DNA from: Capsaspora owczarzaki ATCC 30864
Taxonomy: Eukaryota > Opisthokonta > Filasterea
Direction of reading: 5' to 3'
Assembly: GCF_000151315.2 (NCBI RefSeq)
Contig: NW_011887299.1
Coordinates: 700,583 to 764,582, forward strand
Length of the DNA: 64,000 bases
The notes below the pieces were generated by a model. The model was not told the DNA's origin. It saw only the letters and a list, made by a program, of their open reading frames with translations, and did not search any database. This document shows, in pieces, positions 57,815-64,000 of the stretch (position 1 is the first letter of the stretch; each line of letters begins with the position of its first letter). The position numbers were made by a program, and so were the translations under genes.

Positions 57815-59895
57815 ATGCTGCTTGAGCATTTTACATGCCCCATTTGCTGCAGTCTGCTGTCAAACACGACAATCACAATCCCGTGTGGTCACCGGTACTG
57901 CAAGTCATGCATCGACGAGTGCCTCAACCGCAAGTAAGCGAGACAACTGCAGAACTGTGCGAAACGAAAGAACGCTGTTGCTCCGATCCGACTTTGCTCA
58001 CTGAGGGTCGTGACTTGGTTGCTGATTTGCTTAGACCCGTTTGCCCATGCTGCAACACAAGGCTGAGTGGCGGCGTTGTGCTCCAGCGGGACCACCAGTA
58101 CGACGCACTGTTAGGTGAGTGTGCCGTTTCAGAGCTTGATCGCGTCCAAACCTGACCGTCACCCTCTCAATTCGTCTCTCGATCCGTTGATGGTGGGATA
58201 GAAATGATCCAGAAAGAGCGCAAGGCTGCCGATGCAGCACATTTGGTGCGCCTCGTAGAGACGTCCGCTCTCTGCAGCGCCCCGACCCGCGCTGCGCCAA
58301 TTCCTGCTCTTCTGATGGCTTCCGACGAGCCCCTGATTGTGATTGATGATCCAACAACGCTTGCCAGCGACAGCCCCGTGCATGACGACGCAGATCTGGA
58401 CAGTTCTGGCGCGGTGACTGAGCTTCAACGCGTGTTTGCGAGTAGGTGAAAGAGTTTTGTTGATTTCGTGCCGCAATGGACTCGCTCAGAAAGGGCTCAC
58501 CTATTCATGCTGAAACCGGGTGTACAGAGCATCTCGCTCGAGCAGTGTCCGGCTATGTAGCTCAAATTCAGGTATGCAGGAGGAGCGTTTCGAGTGGTTG
58601 TGCTCGATTGAACAAAATTGAAATTGTTGCCAATGTCTTGTTGTTTTGAATGCACAGGAATCACAAGCAAACAAGCAGGCGGAGTTGTCTCGAATTTCTA
58701 CAGATTTGCGCCTTCGAGCTGGTAATTCACCCTTGAACAAGCGAGTGATGATTTAAGTTTGCGGCATTAGAAAAACACATCGCCTATTTTTCCCACAGGC
58801 ATGGACGATGCCGAGCGCCTCAAGCAAGTAGCTGCGCGCTTTGACAAGGAGGTTGCCAATACGATCGCGAGCTGCGACAAGTGAGTACGACTCAATGTTC
58901 GGAGCTTTGGTGGGTTGAGGCTAAACAAAACACGGCCCTCTCTCGCTCTTTCTCTCGCTCTCTCTCTCTCTCTCTTGCTCGGTGAACCTCAAACAGACAT
59001 CTCGAGCGTGCGTTGTACGTACCCGTGTTAACAAAGACGGAAAATGTGGCATTCAACTGCTACCTTGTGCGCGGCGGTGTTCGCATCTGCATTCGCGACC
59101 TGGTCATGTCTCCCCTGGACAAGGTTTCGCGGCTGATTCAGCAAATACAGCTGCGCTTCGAGGAGTTGGTCGGTGACAAGATCATGTCCGCCAGCGCCGA
59201 TGCAGGCTTGCTCGTTTGTGCCGTGTAAGGGTCTGGTGGTGTTGAGTGGCGAGGTGTTCCTTAAGACTCATCTGATCGTGCAACGAACGTTGTGTGCCTT
59301 GTGCCTATGCTCGATACATACAGGGATTCCAGTCGCATCGTGTCGCCGTCCACTCTGGTCGTGAAGGCGGAAGCCGGTGAAACTGCCATTCCTTGGTCGG
59401 GCGCCCAGGATACGCTTCTGCGAGACTATTCCTTGCGTCCAGTGAATGCGCTCTTGTTCACTGGTGCACTGACGTGGGAAAGGTACGGAATATCGATTGC
59501 TTGTTTGTTGGCGCACGATTTGCACCAAAAAAAAAAAACCGAAGCGTCTTTTCACTGACTGCTCGTTGGCAGCGAGTGTCCGCGGTTGTGTGCCAAGGAC
59601 AGCTTTGTAGAAGGCGCAAGCAACATCACAAACTACTATTCATGCGGCACGTGCAAATTGAACTGTAAGCGTGTTGACAGCGAGCCAGTTTGAGGGAACG
59701 AAAAAAAAGGGTTGGAGATCCATCTGACATTTCCCCTGAATCGCACTTGTAGGGATCTGCGAGCCATGCCGCGAAGCGTGCCATACTGGTCACTCGACTG
59801 TCATGACGCTGCGTGCACACAAGCCCAAGTTTGCCTGTTGCTACTGTGAACGAGGAGGCAAATGCTGCAAAACCGCAGCTCACAGTAGTAGATAG
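57815..59895 (+). CDS. RING-finger protein with C-terminal UBR-box-like zinc finger
   Basis: Ten exons: 57815..57933, 58035..58114, 58202..58441, 58528..58571, 58658..58721, 58799..58880, 58997..59224, 59324..59482, 59573..59664, 59753..59895; 416 residues. The N-terminal C3HC4 RING is HFTCPICCSLL, CGHRYCKSCIDECL, CPCC. A middle helical part (about 145-215) is likely coiled coil. The C-terminal 80 residues are Cys/His-rich: CPRLCAKDSF, YYSCGTCKLNWICEPCREACHTGH, CCYCERGGKCC, closest in spacing to UBR-type zinc fingers that read N-degrons in UBR1 and also occur in FBXO11. The RING implies E3 ubiquitin ligase activity; the UBR-like finger suggests substrate recognition, which is inference. Its last codons are 5-10 bp before the composition shift into the integrase element. 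Confidence 0.85.
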
Positions 59896-60586
59896 AGAGG
59901 ATGAAATCGCTGGCGCGATTTGACGTCCGCGCTTCGCGCGGGTGAGAGTGACCGAGGGTAACCTCGATTTTAGATCCCAATCAATATAGACTATATTATA
60001 TTATTATTTTTTTTAGGTGAAGAAGTGAGAGAGTGATAAAGAATAATTGCTTTCGTATGGAAGAAAAAAAAGGCCTTAGCGAAAAAAAGAAGATTTTTGG
60101 AGGACCACCCACTTTTTCACCTCTTTTTTATTGAGGTACTGTATGGTTCAGACCAGTCTCGTTCCTTCCACCAGAGAAGGAAGGGATGGCGATGGTCCTT
60201 TTTTTTTTCGGAGGGAGGGGGAGGGGTGCGATGGTCCTTTTATTTCTCCTTCTAAGGGGGGAGGGGGGCGGGGCGATGGTCCTTTTCTCAGCGAATCAGA
60301 TTATGGAGAATAAGGGTTTGTCTCTGGAATTTGCTCAAAGACTTTGGAGGAAAAATGCATTTTTATTTAAAAAATAAAAATGCCGAAGCTCGGCTCGGCT
60401 CGGCCGGCCAGAAATGTCCTCGGACATTGAAAACCGAAAAACAAAAAACCGCGGATCTCATTAATGCAATCCGAATGTCGTCGCTGAGGTTCGAACCCTT
60501 GACCTCTGTCCCGTTATATTCGAAATTTACAAGAGTTCTAACAAGACTTGTAAATGTTTTTGAAAATTTGTAATATTTTTGGACAA
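59896..60586. other. Junction between host DNA and AT-rich element, no gene
   Basis: 691 bp. Two small hairpins stand side by side right after the RING gene: AATCGC/GCGATT (59905-59910, 59915-59920) and CCGCGC/GCGCGG (59927-59932, 59936-59941). Then AT-rich DNA (TATATTATATTATTATTTTTTT near 59988-60015) and three copies of GCGATGGTCCTTTT. I see no full ORF with protein-like composition; a 75-residue minus frame at 60363-60590 has no ATG. The left end of the mobile element probably lies here but I cannot fix the base. Confidence 0.5.
60189..60285 (+). repeat. Three copies of GCGATGGTCCTTTT
   Basis: Identical 14-mers at 60189-60202, 60227-60240 and 60272-60285, separated by G-rich spacers (GGAGGGAGGGGGAGGGG). 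Unlike anything in the host part of the window; may be subterminal repeats of the element. Confidence 0.75.
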
Positions 60587-60937
60587 TCAACGCCAGCGTT
60601 GAAAAGCAAAGCGTTCTTGGATCCTTGAGGGTAGCGATGAAATTTCATCAGGAACATCGCAAACAAAAGTTTTGGATAACACATTCACAAAACGATCATT
60701 CGCAGAGTTCGCTCGCGCACAAACATCCGGATCATCACTGCAATTATCAATGTGTGGTGCAACAAATACAAGATAGATTTGGTCCCGAAATTTGTTAGCG
60801 ACTTCTTCAGTCACAGGATTCCAACGCGACCCATCGAAAATAAACGATTGACGGGGATTCTTTACGGTTTGCACCCTCGCCGGAACGAATAACTCCAGGT
60901 CATCGAACAGCTTGGACAATTGTTTCTTTGCCAGCAT
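60587..60937 (-). CDS. Small unrecognised element gene A
   Basis: 116 residues from ATG 60937 (MLAKKQLSKLFDDLELFVPARV); an in-frame ATG at 60979 would add 14 residues, but the one at 60937 follows an AT-rich leader (TTTCAAAA) like other element genes. No domain recognised. Composition is mixed and globular (IFDGSRWNPVTEEVANKF, IYLVFVAPHIDNCSDDPDVC), with no membrane span. It is transcribed away from the integrase, 70 bp downstream of the next small gene on the same strand. Confidence 0.6.
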   Translation of the reverse strand: MLAKKQLSKLFDDLELFVPARVQTVKNPRQSFIFDGSRWNPVTEEVANKFRDQIYLVFVAPHIDNCSDDPDVCARANSANDRFVNVLSKTFVCDVPDEISSLPSRIQERFAFQRWR

Positions 60938-61007
60938 TTTTGAAATGAATAAAAAATATTGTACAATTGTCAATTTCATATGTCTGTGTGAAACAGAAAT
61001 ATGATAT

Positions 61008-61403
61008 TTATTCGATCGGATATCCAGCGGACTTTACAGCATTTACGAATGCAAACGACAACAGATCGTTGAAAATGCTAAACACGAACGCATTCAGATT
61101 TCCTTCGGGGAGGTCGAGTTGATCAATTTTACGTTTGATATCGTTCAACGTCCGATCGAGGAGGTATTTGAGCAGGGAATTCACTTCCTCGACTGTCGCC
61201 TCCGATTCTGTGCCACCATTTCTCAGATAGTGTTTCTTCTCGACCGCATCGTATCGATACTGGCTTTGGAGATCCGATTTCACGGATAGAACTGACAGAG
61301 TAATCTCCACATTGAGCTCCCGCATTTTGCACGAGGTGCATTGGGAGCAATCAACGGGCGGGAGAGTTTGATGAACACGATTTCGGGTACGACGAATGGC
61401 CAT
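61008..61403 (-). CDS. Small unrecognised element gene B
   Basis: 131 residues from ATG 61403. Begins basic (MAIRRTRNRVHQTLPP), has a CxxCxxCK cluster (CSQCTSCK, residues 19-26), then a helical middle and a hydrophobic C-terminus (AFVFSIFNDLLSFAFVNAVKSAGYPIE). Three closely spaced Cys near a basic N-terminus could bind metal or nucleic acid, but no fourth ligand is certain. Divergent from the integrase with a 135-bp shared leader. Function not assigned. Confidence 0.65.
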   Translation of the reverse strand: MAIRRTRNRVHQTLPPVDCSQCTSCKMRELNVEITLSVLSVKSDLQSQYRYDAVEKKHYLRNGGTESEATVEEVNSLLKYLLDRTLNDIKRKIDQLDLPEGNLNAFVFSIFNDLLSFAFVNAVKSAGYPIE

Positions 61404-61538
61404 GATTTTTGAAAATAGTTGAAAACAATTTAAATTGATATCAATTTTCGATTCGCCAAAATTGATTTTTTATTCGCGCGCGTAAAACACCGGAGCCTGG
61501 AAACAAAGTTCGTTATAAAAGTTTCCACCCACACAAAA
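61404..61538. promoter_or_regulatory. Divergent promoter of integrase and gene B
   Basis: 135 bp between two start codons. It holds a perfect 16-bp palindrome AAATTGATATCAATTT (61432-61447); the core TTGATATCAA recurs at the head of each family gene leader (62577, 63160, 63701). GTTATAAAAG (61512-61521), 18 bp before the integrase ATG, resembles the TTATAAAA of those leaders and is a likely TATA element. Confidence 0.65.
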
Positions 61539-62573
61539 ATGTCATACACTGATCCAAAGTTCGGATTTATCGGACAAACCGCCTTCAATCGAAAGCTAAA
61601 AGAGAATGGACTTCCGCCACAAGATTTAACGACGGAAGATTCATACACTTATTTGAAACCGAATTCCTTCAAGTTTCCACGCCGGCCGACGATCACTCGC
61701 GGACTGGATTACTTGTGGCAAGCCGATCTCGCGGACATGAATTTTCAAATCAAACATAATAAAGGGTATCGCTACATCCTCGTGATTATCGATACCTTTT
61801 CCAAATTTTTGTGGACTATCCCATTGAAAACGAAAGGCGCCGAAGAAGTCTCGCGAGCATTTGCCTCGGTCCTCACCGACAATCGTCACCCCTCCCTCCT
61901 CCAAACGGATCAAGGGACAGAGTTTTTCAATGAGCCGATGGGCAAATTAATGGAAAAGCACAACATCACCCATTATCACTCGAATAGTGATACGAAGGCA
62001 TCGATGGCGGAACGCGTTATTCTCACGATGAAAATGCGATGGGTCCGATACAGCCGACACAATAACACGTTCGATTGGGTCTCAGTGTTGCCGGATTTAA
62101 CGGAAAATTACAACACGACTCGACATTCCACCATCAAAATGACCCCGACACAAGCGCGCAATCCGGAAAACGAATCAAAAATCCAGGACACACTCCAAGC
62201 CCAATGGAATAAAATCCCACAACAACGCGCTAAATTTAAGGTCGGTGATTATGTCAAGATGAGTATTAAACGCGATCCGTTTGCGAATACGTCGAAAATC
62301 GTGAAATGGACGGAAGAAACCTTTATTGTGGTCGGAATCAATCCAACCACTCCCGTCACGTACAAAATCCAAGATCTGGCGGGAGAAGATATCGATTCCC
62401 CAATTTACAATCAGGAATTACAGAAAGTGTCGAAACCATCGGATACAGCGGTAATTGAGGAAATTCTCCAAACCAAAACCGTTCGCGGTAAAAAGAAGCA
62501 CCTGGTCAAATGGCGTGGGCGTCCGGCTAAGTTTAACTCGTGGGTGGATGATGCGGATATCCAACATTTGTAA
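61539..62573 (+). CDS. Chromodomain integrase (Polinton/Maverick type, DDE)
   Basis: 344 residues, single exon, own ATG and leader. The RNase H-fold rve integrase core has catalytic acids D63 (YLWQADLADM), D124 (LQTDQGTEFF) and E158 (KASMAERV), with 33 residues between the second and third. Typical neighbouring words are KGYRYILVIIDTFSKFLWTIPLK and DLTENYNTTRHSTIKMTP. A basic SH3-like segment (KFKVGDYVKMSIKR) follows, and residues about 304-344 form a chromodomain (VIEEILQTK, HLVKWRGRPAKFNSWV). The N-terminal HHCC zinc finger of retroviral integrases is not evident. It inserts element DNA into the genome; the chromodomain could guide insertion to methylated-histone chromatin. All catalytic residues are intact, so the copy may be recent. 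AT-rich codon use differs from host genes. Confidence 0.93.
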   Translation: MSYTDPKFGFIGQTAFNRKLKENGLPPQDLTTEDSYTYLKPNSFKFPRRPTITRGLDYLWQADLADMNFQIKHNKGYRYILVIIDTFSKFLWTIPLKTKGAEEVSRAFASVLTDNRHPSLLQTDQGTEFFNEPMGKLMEKHNITHYHSNSDTKASMAERVILTMKMRWVRYSRHNNTFDWVSVLPDLTENYNTTRHSTIKMTPTQARNPENESKIQDTLQAQWNKIPQQRAKFKVGDYVKMSIKRDPFANTSKIVKWTEETFIVVGINPTTPVTYKIQDLAGEDIDSPIYNQELQKVSKPSDTAVIEEILQTKTVRGKKKHLVKWRGRPAKFNSWVDDADIQHL

Positions 62574-62576
62574 AGA

Positions 62577-62626
62577 TTGATATCAAAATTGAAATTGGTT
62601 TAAATACACTAAACCAATTTATAAAA
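62577..62626 (+). promoter_or_regulatory. Family leader copy 1 (palindromic promoter)
   Basis: TTGATATCAAAATTGA, then an inverted repeat with arms AAATTGGTTTA (62592-62602) and TAAACCAATTT (62610-62620) around AATACAC, then ATAAAA and the ATG at 62627. Arms are perfectly complementary. Confidence 0.75.
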
Positions 62627-63163
62627 ATGGAGTTCAGCATCAACGATCTCAAACCGTCCAAGGAATATATGGAAGAACAATTCGCCTCAGCGATACTAAT
62701 CCCACGTGACGATCCGGGTTTCGATCTTGTGTTCAAGTCTCCGTTCCACTACGTGTTTCAGAACATTGGTAGCGTTGATTATCATTGGGGTACATATCTC
62801 CACATCGAACCAATCGTGATTAATCCCTATTCCCAACCTGTATTCTTTGAATCCTTGAAAAAATGTCTGATGACTAAAGGAGAGGACATTAACGAATACA
62901 GGGGGTACGATATAATTGAAGCGGATGTTGGGGGACCGAAAAGGGATTATCATCGACACGAAGACCCCGATGCTGAGTTTTTGAGAGGTATGGGACGTGT
63001 GAGGATCAATTGCATTAGAATTCGGTTTGCAACCAAAGCGATCCACATTTGTGGTTATGTCGAAACCTTTATTGAATATCCACTTCAGCTATTAGCACAT
63101 CAAACTTACTATGATTGGTTGGAGGAGGCTCATAAAAAGTGGCGTAAAAATCAGAAACATTGA
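62627..63163 (+). CDS. Tandem family gene 1 (MEFSIND family)
   Basis: 178 residues starting MEFSINDLKPSKEYMEEQFAS. I do not recognise the family. Residues 1-45 are shared in pattern with the next two genes; residues about 120-150 (GMGRVRINCIRI, IHICGYVETFIEYP) are beta-rich and match the out-of-frame 3' part of gene 2. The C-terminus (YYDWLEEAHKKWRKNQKH) is basic and helical. No signal peptide or membrane span. Its stop TGA overlaps the first motif of the next leader, so the genes are packed without spare sequence. Size and repetition could fit an accessory or structural protein; function is not assigned. Confidence 0.75.
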   Translation: MEFSINDLKPSKEYMEEQFASAILIPRDDPGFDLVFKSPFHYVFQNIGSVDYHWGTYLHIEPIVINPYSQPVFFESLKKCLMTKGEDINEYRGYDIIEADVGGPKRDYHRHEDPDAEFLRGMGRVRINCIRIRFATKAIHICGYVETFIEYPLQLLAHQTYYDWLEEAHKKWRKNQKH

Positions 63164-63208
63164 TATCAAAATTGAAATTGGTTTAAATACACTAAACCAA
63201 TTTATAAA
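63160..63208 (+). promoter_or_regulatory. Family leader copy 2 (palindromic promoter)
   Basis: Same arrangement as copy 1: TTGATATCAAAATTGA, arms 63175-63185 and 63193-63203, then ATAAA and the ATG at 63209. It differs from copy 1 by one A before the ATG. Confidence 0.75.
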
Positions 63209-63692
63209 ATGGAGTTCAGTATCAACGATCTCATCCCGTCCAAGGAGTATATAGAAGAGAAATTCGCCTCGGCGGAAACCAAAGTGGTCCAGGATCACAA
63301 CGGCGATGAAGTTACCGTCGTTCAGTTCAAGACCCCATTCCGCTATTTTTTTTATAACATTCCCGGAGGGGAATACTATTGTTGCGACCAAGAAGATCCT
63401 CGAGATTTATCCTTCCACAAAAAGATCGAAATGGTATCGTGGTATGGTTGCTCATTGCGGGAGGGTTTAGAAACACATCTGGGACGGAAAGAGATGAGTA
63501 TAAGATACGTGGGTAGGCATGAAATCATCACCAAAGTGGGAAACGCTAAAGTGTATCCCAACAAAGATTCAAGCAGTATATACGGAAGCCATGGGGACTG
63601 TGCTTTTTGATAAAATTGTCGTTTTGGATTCAACCAAAGAGGTCCGAATTGTGGGTGATGTGGAAAAGTTAATCCTGACACCGGTGCGTTAA
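63209..63692 (+). pseudogene. Tandem family gene 2, frame-shifted
   Basis: Opens MEFSINDLIPSKEYIEEKFAS and reads 133 residues to a TGA at 63608-63610. The matching continuation lies in another frame: from about 63578 to TAA 63690-63692 the shifted frame encodes a stretch (AMGTVLFDKIVVL, VRIVGDVEKLILTPV) that aligns with GMGRVRINCIRI and IHICGYVETFIEYP of gene 1. This shows either a one-base indel near 63560-63600 or a sequencing error. Without it the protein would be about 160 residues. Confidence 0.65.
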
Positions 63693-63700
63693 AATTACGA

Positions 63701-63749
63701 TTGATATCAAAATTGAAATTGGTTTAAATACACTAAACCAATTTATAAA
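63701..63749 (+). promoter_or_regulatory. Family leader copy 3 (palindromic promoter)
   Basis: Identical to copy 2: TTGATATCAAAATTGA, arms 63716-63726 and 63734-63744, ATAAA, ATG at 63750. Confidence 0.75.
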
Positions 63750-64000
63750 ATGGAGTTCAGTATCAACGATCTCATCCCGTCCAAGGAGTATATAGAAGAG
63801 AAATTCGCCTCGGCGGAAACAAAAGTGGTCCAGGATCACAACGGCGATGAAGTTACCGTCGTTCAGTTCAAGACCCCATTCCGCTACGTTTTTCATAATC
63901 TTGACTCGGGGAAATACTATTTCGCTAACTGGTTCGCTCGTGAGGATTTACTCTTTCACAAACCGATTGATATAGAATCACGGACCCTTTTTCCGTTACT
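63750..64000 (+). CDS. Tandem family gene 3, 3' partial
   Basis: Starts MEFSINDLIPSKEYIEEKFAS and runs open to the window end (83 residues). The first ~135 bases are almost identical to gene 2 (one C/A difference noted near base 70), after which the two proteins diverge sharply (gene 2 FFYNIPGGEYYCCDQ versus gene 3 VFHNLDSGKYYFANW). Together with the copied leader this shows recent duplication or conversion limited to the 5' part. Function unknown; further copies may follow beyond 64,000. Confidence 0.75.
   Translation, partial: MEFSINDLIPSKEYIEEKFASAETKVVQDHNGDEVTVVQFKTPFRYVFHNLDSGKYYFANWFAREDLLFHKPIDIESRTLFPL

Larger units (their letters stand above)
59900..64000. mobile_element. Polinton/Maverick-like integrated element, right end outside window
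   Basis: From about 59.9 kb the sequence becomes AT-rich, intron-free and densely packed with short genes on both strands. The anchor is a stand-alone chromodomain integrase (61539-62573). Two small genes face the other way, and a tandem paralogue family with copied leaders follows. No reverse transcriptase, protease or gag is adjacent, arguing against a Ty3-type retrotransposon. Diagnostic Polinton genes (protein-primed DNA polymerase B, packaging ATPase, capsid proteins) and the terminal inverted repeats would have to lie beyond 64,000. Other self-synthesising elements or a virophage-like provirus remain possible. Confidence 0.7.

Noticed and set aside
60470-60525. tRNA-like GGTTCGAACC T-loop motif
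   Set aside because: Flanking stem bases do not pair as a 5-bp T arm and no D or anticodon arm can be placed on either strand.
60363-60590. 75-residue minus frame in the junction region
   Set aside because: No ATG start; overlaps the end of gene A and has no protein-like support.
61539-62573. Integrase as part of a Ty3/chromovirus retrotransposon
   Set aside because: The integrase has its own start and promoter, and no reverse transcriptase, RNase H, protease or LTR is next to it within the window.

Overview
This is nuclear DNA of a unicellular eukaryote. Almost every gene is split by short GT-AG introns (about 50-250 bp), and there is a free-standing RNA polymerase III 5S rRNA gene. Gene content includes prefoldin, an MPDU1-type PQ-loop protein, an Rh glycoprotein, EFR3, ER mannosidase I, CDC123, an adiponectin receptor-like PAQR protein and a receptor tyrosine kinase with leucine-rich repeats. 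Tyrosine kinase receptor, PAQR and EFR3 genes together with Gln/Ser/Ala homopolymer runs, a GC-rich coding bias and very compact spacing suggest a unicellular holozoan, most like a filasterean such as Capsaspora. The organism is an inference; no species marker was compared. Exon models were built by hand from splice signals, and every complete multi-exon model adds up to a whole number of codons.

Layout. 1-10.3 kb: end of a kynurenine/2-aminoadipate-type aminotransferase, two unrecognised low-complexity proteins, 2.5 kb of empty A/T-run-rich DNA, a GH18-like secreted protein, and an NLRC3-like leucine-rich-repeat gene built from one 28-residue repeat per exon. 10.7-18.5 kb: MPDU1-like, Rh ammonium channel, dihydroxyacetone kinase. 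18.7-27.4 kb: one 2,593-residue TKL kinase with SAM and C1 domains and a long charged helix. 28-42.5 kb: TMEM245-like protein, LRR receptor tyrosine kinase, EFR3. 42.9-49.8 kb: adiponectin receptor, prefoldin 6, ER alpha-1,2-mannosidase. 50.1 kb: 5S rRNA. 50.5-59.9 kb: PLP decarboxylase (GAD/CSAD type), an Ala-rich unknown, CDC123 and a RING plus UBR-like zinc-finger protein.

59.9-64 kb is different: AT-rich, intron-free, with short genes on both strands. It carries a stand-alone DDE integrase with a C-terminal chromodomain (Polinton/Maverick type), two small unknown genes facing away from it, and a tandem family of at least three paralogous genes. Each family gene is preceded by a near-identical leader holding a perfect 11-bp inverted repeat just upstream of the ATG. 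The window ends inside this element, so its other terminus and any polymerase or capsid genes are out of view. The tandem family with copied promoters and diverging 3' parts is the most novel-looking structure here.

Functionally the host genes are ordinary housekeeping (protein folding, N-glycosylation, eIF2 assembly, phosphoinositide signalling scaffold, triose metabolism) mixed with holozoan-style signalling (RTK, TKL, PAQR). No operon-like logic is evident. Several gene pairs are divergent with short shared promoters (AdipoR/prefoldin 6; Ala-rich unknown/CDC123; LRR protein/MPDU1; TKL kinase/TMEM245).
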